DNA from: Nilaparvata lugens
Taxonomy: Eukaryota; Arthropoda; Insecta; Hemiptera; Delphacidae
Direction of reading: 5' to 3'
DNA: 64,000 bases
Assembly: GCF_014356525.2 (NCBI RefSeq)
Contig: NC_052508.1
Coordinates: forward strand, 54,632,497-54,696,496
The notes beneath the pieces are model-generated. The model was not told where the DNA came from. It worked only from the letters and a program-made list of their open reading frames with translations, and ran no database searches. Shown in pieces: positions 42,582 through 54,800 of this stretch. A program made the position numbers and the translations under genes. The stretch's first letter is position 1. Every line of letters begins with the position of its first letter.

Positions 42582-45500
42582 CAGACAGACCAATACCCAA
42601 AAACCAGTTTTTTGGACTCAGGGGACCTTGAAACGTATAGAAATTTAGAAATTGGGGTACCTTAATTTTTTTTCGGAAAGCAATACTTTCCTTACCTATG
42701 GTAATAGGACAAGGAAAGTAAAAAGATAGAGTCACACAAGCCTGTGGAGCATTACACTTCACAAAAACTAGAGTTGCTCAAACAAGAAAAGCATACCCTC
42801 ATGTTATAATCAAGAGAAACTGCTTTGAGAATGATAATTATCATGAGAGACATTGTACGAGAAATCCTCTACACATTTGATTTGTACAGACTATCATTCT
42901 CATAAATTTTACGTTGCAATTTTGAATTTGAAGAAATAATGGCTGATTGAGATCTCTTATTTGGAAGAAATTTCTATTGTCTGTTGGTTATTGTCATATC
43001 TCAAGATATTATTGAATTTGAGATAGGTTTCATCAATTCCAGAAAGAAAACCAAGGAAAGAACATAGAAGTACATTAAAAGTGGTGAAGGACCTGATTGT
43101 TACCTATTTAGAAAAGTCGTCAATTCATGGATTAAAGAGTATTGTTAATCCAAATCATAATATTTTTCAAAGGTGAGATTCTGTTTAGTTCTTGTATTTC
43201 CTTTTAACAGCACTGTTAAAAAAGTAACTCATATTATATATCTATTAGTTATGTGTTGTTTCTGAATATTGAATAAAAATACTATAGTGAGGTCCACGTT
43301 ATAATGTCAGTGGAGAGAGATAGGAGAAAAACGTTGCCGAACCTCTGTCTTGTCAATGCCTTCTATAGACGGTAGCAGATACAGGTTTATTGATGTAATA
43401 ATTACTGTTCATTTTCGTTTATAATAATCAATTATATCTTATTAAGCACTGAATTATATTTTTCAATAATCCTAAACTCAATTTACATAATCAAGATGAA
43501 ATATTTTGTTTATCAATTATTAATTATACATTGTTAAAAGACGATCTGGCAACAGAGCAAAGCGAGAAAGAGATAACGCTAACCGCTTTGTTGAATGATA
43601 GACAATGATAGCAATACAATTGCTAATCAAACACTGCCATTATAACGTGGACCTCACTATATAAATTGTTAGACCACAAATTTTGTGATTATTTAAAGAC
43701 TTTGGTTCGACATTACCTAATCTTTCTTATCTAGTCTTGGAGATAGGAAATACTTTCATCTCGAACAGGAGGCATTGTTTTCAGAATTCAGTATACCATA
43801 GACGAGATCCACGAAAAAATAATGATGAAGGAGTTGAATAAACTCTATTTTGCAAATCAAGGAAGAGAGTAATTTGCAAAATTTACTGTTAAAATCATGC
43901 TGCAATAATATTTTTCATATAATATTTAAAAAAAGCTTTATGCTCCCGCTTGTAACTGTCTGCTGTTTGTAACTTTGGTTGATGTTTACAGAATCTTTTC
44001 GGCCAGTGTGGTCTTATTTTGCCTTATTGTGGCCTGCATAAACATTGCATCAAGCTATTACACATATCAGGCCTCTGCACATATAACAGTCATGAAGTCG
44101 GACAGCCTATTTATATCCTCCATTCCTTTTCCTGGTGTAGCTGTTTGCAATATTAATAGAATCAAGAAGTCAGCATTGATAAAATTGGCACATCGGATGT
44201 GAGTAAATTACCTTCATTCAGGAATAAATCACCATTTTCAACAATTCTTGAATAACACTTGTTTGCTCCATTATTCTAGCATCCATTTCCCATGTTAAAA
44301 TTAATCACTATTTTGATGAAGACTGTGCATGTATTGGCTAATGACAGTGCACATGTAAATGCATTTTGTAAGAATGATTAATATGTAACGCTTTTGTACT
44401 CCATAATGGTTTGTGTTACTTTTTCGATAAAGGAATCTTTATTTTCAAAATTGAATATATTATTGGAATGTATTTATGTTAAAAATTTCCAAGACATAAT
44501 AGCCTATAATTTCTATCTTTGTATTTCAGTATTCCTGTCATGCATTTATATAAGTATTTCTTTCAATAAATAAATGAATAAATTACTGTAAAAAATTTCA
44601 TCAAATCATAAAGATCTTAATAAACAGGAATCCTCGGTCCTCCAAAAATGTGATTGAGATTATGAGTCACTAGCCGGGAGGCTCGCTTCGTTCTCCTTAT
44701 CCGTCCAACCCCCGGACATCCCCTCCCACCAAAGGCTGAATTATCCAGAAATAGGATGAGCATATTTCATTTGAGCTTTCTTCTTTCAGTCTTAAAAAGT
44801 CAGAAGATTATTTCAGGCTCGATTCAATTCCCAAGTTTTCTTTGAATTATGTAGTGCAGGATTGCAAAAATCTTATCAGAAAATGCAAATTCTTATCAGA
44901 AGTAATAAATATCCAGTTATTTCTTAATTGGAGACTTGGTTAGGACATTATGAGAACTATTGTATATCTAATTGTCTAATAGTTATTTGAAATTTAAAAA
45001 AGGAATGATTTCGAGAACTTACCAAACATCCATATTCATCTCTACTCGAGTATGAATTTGCTTGAGAGATGTGGAAAAATTCTTTGAAAACCCAACGAAA
45101 AACTTGAGAAAAGAAATTATCTTAAAAAACGCTTGGGAACGCAAGGAAAACGCAGTAAAACCGCTCATCTTGGGCGTATCTTTGACGTAATTCTGAAGTC
45201 CTCTCAAGACAAAATTTCAAGATTTTTGCTGAACTTCTGTACCAAATCTGAACATGATCTGTCAATTAGTTCTTGAAAAGGCCTAGAAGACGAGGAAAAA
45301 CGCTCAAAAACCGCCGATCTTGAGCGGAGCTAAGGCGTCTCAATTTTAGGCGAGACTCAACTTCCAATACGACATTTTTATACGTCAGCTGAGCCTGTGT
45401 ACCAAGTTTGAACATTTTTTTACCAATAAGTTCTTGAAAAAGCTGAGAGAACGCAGAAAAACACAGATTTTGGTCGTATCTTTGGATTTTTTTACAAATC

Positions 45501-48500
45501 CTTTCTCAGTGCGCTCCTAGATGGCCAAATGAACATACACATGCCAAAATTTAACGTGTTTTGCCCTGTAGATTTTTAGTTCTGTTGATTATGAATGAAT
45601 GAGTGAGTGAGTGAATGAATCAGTGCCATTTCGCTTTTATATATATATAAATATTATAGATCAACGATTTGTCATAGAATTTAGGATATGCGAGCCTGAG
45701 AATTGACCTGATATCCATTTTGCTTTTCAAAGGAAAGGAAACGCTAATATGTCTTTTGCTGAGACTTACTCCATATTAAAGAATTTGTATAAAATTCATG
45801 ATTTGGATGCTATACCAATAAATGAACGGGCACTTCTTTCATTCATACTGAGAGAAAATGGTCTAAGTAACAGTTTATCCAAGATTATGAAAGAGGTAAG
45901 TTTAAGATGAGTAGTGTCAATTAATTCTACTTCTTCAAGGTTCCCTAATATTATAGAATTTGGTCTACTCATCCATTCAAAACTTGATTTTTTCAGTATT
46001 AAACAATATTTTTAAAGCTATAGAATCAATTGATAGAATACAAAATTTTTTTATTTATACATTGATACGAGTACATAGGTTACAATATCATTCTCAACTA
46101 TATTGATTGATCATGTTCATCAGAGTGGAAAATCAAAGTTTTCGGCTGAACTTACTTTTCTTACTCACTAGGCAGACAGCCAAATAGGCGACTGAACGCA
46201 GATTTTAAGTTTTGGCTCATAAGTTTGCTCAGCACATTGTCATTCTTGCTGGAGAGATGATGATGGCTAATTCATATTGCTAACGTATATGGTGGCCTTT
46301 ATTGGATAAGATGAGTGATATAGAAACAGCTCTTATTTTCAAATTACAATGTAATTGCAAATGTTGTTGATTATAAAACAAGAAAGGATATGTAAAGCAT
46401 AATCCAAGTTGAATTCCATAATATGGTTTGTCTATTGCTTACATATTTAACTTTTTTTGAGCAATTTTCAGCTGTCTCATAGCTGTGACGATATGCTCAA
46501 GACTTGCAAGTTGGGGAGTTTCCTTACACCATGCAAAAATCTTTTCAAGCAAGCTATTTTACCTGTGAGCAGGAGCTGTTGTATATCAAAGAACTCAATT
46601 ATAACTGGGTGAGTGCATTCAACTAACATTCTTACGTGAAACTACAACTAACAATTCTCACGTTATTTTTTATCTTGGCAGGTATACAGTTATACTCCTT
46701 TAACAACGATTATGAACTCGAGTTAAGCTAGTAGTTCAGAGAACAGTAGAATTCGCTACACTCACTAAAATCACTATTGATACGCGCCCGCCTATTCACA
46801 CAAACACACATAAAAAGTGGATTTAGAGTATGATGATATAAATGCAATAGGATCGGTGGAGGACGCTGAGAAATAAAAGCTCTTTACATTTTTGAGCTAG
46901 GATACACGGTTAAAGAGATAAAAAATCTGAAACTTGAAATGTGGATCTTGGGGGGGATATTGATGATTGAATTATAAAAAATTCAAAATTTTCAACATGT
47001 TGTAATGTATGAAATAAGACCGCCTTGGAGCGCTGGAAAATAAAAGTTTCTCACACTTTTGAGCTAGGATGCATGGCTAAAGAGATAAGGAATCTGAAAC
47101 TTGAAATTTGGGACTCTTGGATGGTGGGCGGGGGGGAATTATCGAATTATGATTTTTAAAAATTTTGTACATGTGATATATGAAATAAGACCAGCTTGGA
47201 GCGCAGAAGAATAAAAGTCCTCTACACTTTTGAGCTCGGAAGCACGGTTGAAAAGATTAAAAATCTTAAACTTGGATTGGGACTTGTAAAAGAAAATCGA
47301 ATTCCAAAAATTAGAAAATTTTCAACATGTGATACATGAAATAATACCGCTTTGAAGAGCTGAGAAGAATGAGCCCAATTTGAACCTGATCTGATGAAGT
47401 TAGGTTGATTTTTAGGGTAAAATTTCCGAATAAAGTGCCGCCATCTTGAAACGGGGATGAATTGAAAAATTTTGAATACATACGTTTCTGCGCCTTGTTT
47501 CAAAGTACTTGTATACCAAATTTTATCCAAATCGGACTATAACTGCGACTGTAACTGCGGTACAAACAAACAAAGAAACAGACAAACGCCGATTGACTTG
47601 AAACATAGATTCCGCTTCACTCATTCGATGAAAACCCATTCAGAAGTAGAAAATGATTTATAAAATCAAGTCATTATACAATGAATCCACCAGTTTTTTT
47701 ATTGCATAGTGACGTTAAAACAACAACTTTTCAAATGTCATCGCATTTACTAGATGGAACTTGATTTATTATTTCAAAGTATTTTTTCGATAAATAATGT
47801 ATCTTCTTCCACAGTGATACTAATGACTTACCAATTTGGACTCAGGTGTCAAATGGCGTGTCATTTGGTGTGTTTCTGAACTTGGATTTAGAGACGAATG
47901 AATACTTACCTCAGTCTGCTACATTATCCTATGGAGCCGAAGTAAGTTCTCTCTTATTCATCAACAAATAACAACTATAGGATGCCAATGTTACTTAACA
48001 CTAATAGTTCATAAGTAAACCTCATGAGGATCGCTTGGAAATGAATCACTTTATATAATGGCCCATATTAATAAAACCAGAGCAAATGCTCATGAGCAAG
48101 AGCATGGAGCATAAGGTTTTGCTCATGAGCAAAAGGTAGAAGCAAAAGCATTTGCTCATTTTTATATGAATAAGCTTTACCTTTTACTCTTACCTTGTGC
48201 TCCTGAACTCTGGAGCAAATGCTCACGTATTTTAGAGATTTTTCATCAGCTGATTCGCTTTTGTAGCCTTAGTTTGTTTTTATAGCTCACGGAAGCGCTA
48301 AATATGCAAATAGGGTGCACCGCTTGTGTTTGCGTCGTCTGCTCTGTTTTCTATTTATGAATAGAGTTTTAGGTTAGTTGAGTTTAGAATTTTGAAATAA
48401 TAGCGTGAAGAAATGTCATCTCTATAATAATCTCCAGCATATTCTTATAATATCAATAGCCTTCTTATAATCGTCTACACTTTCATCTTCTTAAATACAT

Positions 48501-51500
48501 ATTTCCTATTTTGTGATGGCTATCTTTATGAAAGGTAGCTATATTTTGTATTTATTCTTTTGTAGGGATAATGGTGATATGCATCATGGTTGAATCTAAA
48601 AAGAGTTTTATAGTTCCCAACTATTGGTTGTGATCGTATCTGGTATAGTTTCCTCTTCCTCAGACGAATTAGTTGAGCCATTTTACTATGAGCAAAAGGT
48701 GATAAGCTGCTCTAGACTAGACTCACCTTTTTTGAAGCATTTGCTTCAAAAGTTGAGCAAATGCTCTAGTTTATTCATACAATTTTGAGCAAAAGCTTTT
48801 ACTTTACAGCAAATGCTCAAACTATCTTTTTGATGAGCATGAGCAAAAGGTTTTGTTATAATGTAAGGTTTTGTTACAAAAGGTTTTGTTATAATTAGGT
48901 TTTGAATAATGTTATTATTCATATCATTTTTTCAATCTGCTACTGACACTTTCTTGTGTATGCGTGAATTATAGACTAGTGGAAGCATTCACAAGCCTTG
49001 AGTAAGGGGCACAGTTAATATACTGCTGTTCCAGTATTAAGCAGCGAGAGTATTACCTTGTCATTCGCTGAAAATGGGTCGTTTTCATTGCATAAAAAAG
49101 AAATTAGAAGATAGGTATGATTGGGGATCCTATTCGAATAATAAAACAGGTTTTCCGTCGCACCCAAGTTTTGTTCGGCATTTTGAATCCAACTTCATTT
49201 TTTCAAATTGGAAGGTATGTCATATGATACATGGTTTCGATATAGGATTTCAAGAGAAAAGGTATGGTGAAAACCGCACATCGTTATCTCAAACATTTCA
49301 AAAGTTATTCTTATTTGAAGATACTGATATATCATCCATCTATCTATCATCTTCTATACTATAATAAAGGGAAGAACTGGCTTAAACACGTACTAGCCAT
49401 CAGGCTCGCTTCGCTCGCCATATCCGTCTAGTCAGGGGGCTCCGCTCCCTGGTCACCCGACTGGATCGTCCAAGAATGAGATCAGCAGGCTCGCTTCGCT
49501 CGCCTGCATTTTTCATTTGAGCATTTTTATTATATGTTAGGACAATCCAGTCGGGGGTCCAGACTAAACGTCTGGCTAAACGGATATGGCGAGCGAAGCG
49601 AGCCTGACGGCTAGTAATATAATATTCCCAGAATTGAAGTAGCAGTGCCCAATCAATTTTTCCGCGATAAATGCATTTCAATCTTCAACTTGGCAACTTG
49701 GTGCCAACCTAACAAAGTCAACTCAACTTAATGCCAACCTGACAAAATTATTAATTTAGTTGTCAGTTAACAACTGTTTCGAAGAGGTACTCTATCTAGA
49801 TTATAGTTCTATTGTAACATATGATATAGATATTTCAATTATAATTAAGAGATTGGGAGAAGAAGAATATACATGACAAAAGACGAACTTCAACCCCTTA
49901 AAAACAACCCTTAGAGTTAAAATATTGCCAAAAGATTTCTTAGTGCGCCTCTAAAGGGCCAACTGAACCTGAACATACCTACCAAATTTGAACGTTTTTG
50001 GTCCGGTAGATTTTTAGTTCTGCGAGTGAGTGAGTGAGTGAGTCAGTCAGTCAGTCAGTGAGTGAGTGAGTGAGTGCCATTTCGCTTTTATATATATAGA
50101 GATACACGTGTAAAGGATAGGAAAATTATGTTTGACGCATCATCACGTCTGAACTACTGGACTGAATCACTTGAAATGTATATAAATTCTTATTTAACCA
50201 AGGATTCTTATAGGCCTATTTTCAATTTTTCAAGATTTCATTACGTAAAGTTTTCAGTTTGTCAAGTTTTAAAATGCACCCTTGCGGAGCACGGGTTACC
50301 TGCTAGTACGCTCATATGATTAGTCTACTTTACCACGTGAAGATTCTGTATGTTATTCATTTTAAAATATGTGTCCTTTTTGCAGATTATGATTTTTGAT
50401 CCACGTTCACATCCATACTCATTGACGTTTGGCGTTTCTTCTATGTTTGCATCGTATAAAGAGGTCACTTTCATTAGCGTAGATCCATCAGTTGACAACA
50501 ATACTTATGCACACGAAGGTGATGATCACAGCGTTTGCAAGAGAAGCTATCCCAGTGTAAAACATTCAAATAGAACGTTTCACTATAGCTTCTCAGAATG
50601 TCAATTCCGATGCATGATGAGTAAGATGCTCGAAGCATGTCAATGCATCTTATATAAGCATTCGTTTGAAGGTAAGCTCATATTAGACCCCATGATACTA
50701 GTAGTTCTGTGAACAGTAGACCTCACGCAGATTTCTCATCCACAAGTATCTGATGTCACCTGTTCTAATTATTGATTCAATTGAATCACAATTCACAGAT
50801 GAATCATAATTTACTCTTAAAAACTGTTATTTGTTTTCTCCAAGATCAAAAACCCACTTATGTTAATAAACTCAGTTCACGTTTGAATTTTTATCCCATA
50901 TGATAATTTATCCAGTTCCGTGATAATCTTTCCATCTGATGAAACTATTTCTCAACTATTTCAAAATTATATTTTTTCAATCAAGAAGATTATAATTATA
51001 ATTTTTTATTTCATTTTCAATCACCTATTAAATTGTTTTTCAAATGTGAGAATATTGATACTGATGGGCACGCATCATAAAAATATTGAAGCTCTACCTT
51101 ATAGAAATAGACATGGCCAAACATCTGTGTAATGCATGCAATGAATAATCCACTTGTCAGCTGATTGATTATGAATAATTCTGAAGTCTGATTGATCCTA
51201 TCTTCAAAGAAGATGATATATTATATAGTGGTATCAGAGTATGGAGGGATTCCCTTTCTTTCCATATTATCCTGAAAATGCAAAATTTCATAGAACCTTG
51301 TGTATATATCGACGCGCAGTTGAAAAAAGAATATTCCTGCCAAATCTTATCGAATTCTATCAACGCGTTTGGCCATAATCGCGTTACATACAGACAGACA
51401 AAAGCAAATCAAGTTGAAACATAGACTTAATTACGTTCGGTCAATTAGTGCATCTGATTTATTAATCACAATACAATAGCAAAAAAGGGAATTATTTCAT

Positions 51501-51853
51501 TTTGGTTCCAAAATTTCATAACTTAATAGATCTCGTCAAAGTTTTGATTCTGTGTTTGGTCTATATAGAAATTATTTCATTACATTATTTTTGCACTTTT
51601 ATACTGACATGCAGTCAATTATTCTTCACATGTGAGGGAAAATCTGTTTTCTCACAGGACCGCTTTCAAATTTTATGAATTCTAAAGTTGAAAATCCAGA
51701 TGTGCATCTAGGATGTTCTATTTGTTCACCATTTTCGACAATGTGTTCATGAAACTTGAAAAGTTTAAAAAAAAAAACTGTGAGAAATAGCTACTGATAT
51801 TGCAGCTCGGGATGAATCAAGTTTCCATAATCTTAACATAATGCATCATTATC

Positions 51854-51889
<36 letters not shown>

Positions 51890-54800
51890 TATATATCCAT
51901 TCATCCATCTGATTGAAAAATTTGCAACAAGCTAGGACGATTTTCTAAAATTAGATGATGTCTCTCTAAAGCCGATAAACTTCGTCAAGTAGTCTTTAAT
52001 ATTCTAATCTCAATTCTGTTTGTGCTTTTGCATTTTCCACCATCACCCCTTGAATGAATAGCTGAGATAATTCGTATCTCAGTGATGATTGACCTCTGTA
52101 TAATATTGAGATAATAATATTATCATTAGTGATATTGCCACTCAATCACAAATTGAGTTTTGTGACGAAAGGAGAAGCGTCATTTTGCATATGATTTGGA
52201 TAATTTTCTTTATTTTAGAGAAAGAATAGGGTCGACAGGCGGATATATTTTGTTGAACTTAGAGTCGAGTGTGTAAATCATCATCGTTGGCGACAACCCT
52301 GCAAATTATCATCAGCGGATTCATCTGAACCAGAAATTCCCAGATTTTGTTTACTGGTTTGTGCGTTTTGTTATCTAACATGCAGTCAGCAGCAGTCGCG
52401 CCAGAGTAGCCGCTTCTTGTAATTTCTGGAGAGAAAGATTGTTTGCTGGACTAATATGTTATAGAAATTAGCAGTATTGTCATCATGGTAAGCATCAAGA
52501 TCATCTGAATCGTAGCCCTGTCACATGGTCAGTGGCGAGATCATCTCTTGAAACTCCTATTGGTCAGTAATCTCTTTTCCCCCGACCTCCCAATTCTCGG
52601 CGACCCCATACTGCTTCGAGGAGACCTCGGAGAGAGGCGCGTTCCGTGCGGCGTCCTCAAATGTGATGTTCTATAGGGATAATATTCTATTCTCTATTTT
52701 ATTGAATAGAATATTGTAAGTCGAATTACCGACTATTTGAAGGTATATTTTCTGTCCATGTAGATTTTATTTATAGTGCAGTTGTTCGGTAGTGGAGCCT
52801 GTGAATGGGTCGCGAATCTCCTCTCCTTATGGCGTTCCCGGTGCTAGTTTATTATTATTATTATGCATCAAATTCCCTTGTATGGAAATCGCTAAGTATT
52901 TACTTTGGATGCCATACTAGATCCTTATTTCTACGATTATTCCAAAAAAATTTCATTCTAGTCGATATAGCCTCTCTTCTTTCTTGGGAAAAGACTACGT
53001 TTCTCCTCTCAATTTCCACGGGGCGTATTTCCCACTTTGCAACACTCCTTCTGAATTGGTTTCTGTCAAATATTATGTCATCATCAATTCCTGCATCAGA
53101 TAAGTCCTTCTGTACATTTTTAATCCAATATGCTAGTTTATTACTAGGGGAATTATTCTATTTTTGTGTGTTAGAATAGAATATTGTGGGATGAGATCCG
53201 GAAAACGCGAAGATAGATCTTCCTTGGGGATTTTCTTTCTTGTTAGTTATTTCTCCCAAACTCGTATCACTGGGGGTGAGCGAGTTATCCTTGGTTTCGA
53301 AACCTGGAGGGGTCTTAAGTTTGTGCTACAAACAATTAAGTGGGGAATTTTACTAGGCTCTTGTAGCGGATTATTTTAGAGTGCTTAATTTATAAGTCTC
53401 GACTCTGTCGCTTCATGACATTTTCAAGTTTAATACGGGAGTTGGGAATCGGTTCGCAATTCTCCGTATTTTGATCTGTGGCGATTCAGGTAACTGTATG
53501 TTAGGACTAGTCAGTCGCTTATATGCGTTTCCACGTTTCCTTTCCTGTAGTAAGGTGGCCCTCAATTTAAAGAGTAATTTTTCTCAATTGAATTTTTGTT
53601 CTTGTAGGGAAATCCCTGTCCTTTTTAGAATAGCTTTTCTCAATCTATTTTTATTCTTGTGGGGAAATCCCTGTCCTTTTTGAGGATAGTTATCTCGACT
53701 AATTTTTATCCTTGTGGAGAAATTATTATCATTTTGAGTAAATTCTCAATGCTTAGTTTTCATACTATAAAGTGGCCCTGTATTTCAACTTTGCTTAGCA
53801 GTTTCGGAATAGCTATAACTCCTAGTGAGGAAATCCTGATATTTTTCCTAGAGAACTCAGGTGCAGCTTATGTTCGTCCCGGTCGAAGTTCACAGACTGC
53901 GACGTCCTTCCTCTTTCTCCCTCTTAACTTATCCTATTCTAAAATCCTTCCAGCTCTCAGGTACAGCTTGAGAACTTCCCAGTCGAAGTCATCAGACTGC
54001 AGCAAGCTACTGTACCTCTTACTTTCTCTTAACTTTTCCTGTACCAAAATCCTTCCTGATCTCAGTTCCAGACTCGAGATCAACCCCGTCGCGGTCTCAG
54101 ACCTGCGAAGAGTTTAGGAAAACCCTGTTTAAATTAGGATCTCAGTTTCAGATTCGAGATCACCCAAGTCGCGGTTTTTCAGACCCGCGAATCCTTTCTA
54201 AAATTCCTAGAAACCTGTCTCTTTTAATAGCATATATTATTTGCTGGTTTTCCCTGTGGAAAATTCACGAATTTTCTTGTGATCTCAGTTGCAAATTGGA
54301 GATCGATTTCGTTGTAGTCCTTAGACTGGCAATTGCTTGGAAAAGCCCATCAAAATCTTTTCCTGAACTAGGAGTACTGACTCGATATCTTACTTAGGGA
54401 AAATCCTGGAAAAATCCTTTCCTATCCTGACAACGACATACTGTTGCCCTTAATAATCGGCGCGCAGTTGCTAGACTAGCGCGGAAATCCTGTTTAGCAG
54501 TTTCAGAATTGCTGAAAATCCTTTTGCAGCTACAGGCTCGCGATTCAGAAATCCCATACCTAAAACCCTATCCTCTAAACCTTAATTTTCCCATAGCTGA
54601 AATTTATACCCTGTATTTAGCTAGCAGATCCAGCTTGCTGAGAGCTAGAGCGCATATTGTCAGATTGCGGATTATTGAACAGATATCTGTTTGTTGTAGA
54701 GAATAATAATCTTATTATTGATTCTTTGTTCCCTATACCCTATACCGTATACCTCATACCCTGCACCCTATTCTCTATAGCTTACACCCTATACTGTGCC

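Larger units (their letters stand above)
49353..50306 (+). mobile_element. Helitron split by a nested Helitron
   Basis: The 5' end (TCTATACTATAATAAAGGGA and AGAACTGGCTT) is at 49353-49392. The rest, with GACGCATCATCACGTCTGAA, the hairpin CCCTTGCGGAGCACGGGTT and terminal CTAG, is at 50103-50306. Joined, they match the family member at 21015-21378. Confidence 0.7.

Noticed and set aside
51640..51790. Possible alternative exon 8 or degraded exon 10 of gene C (FTIFDNVFMKL-like reading)
   Set aside because: Similarity is weak, a stop follows at once, and a much better exon 8 with correct phase lies at 55566-55637.
52805..53379. Frames of 124 and 71 codons
   Set aside because: One lies in the 470-bp insertion and the other in repeat sequence; no domain recognised.
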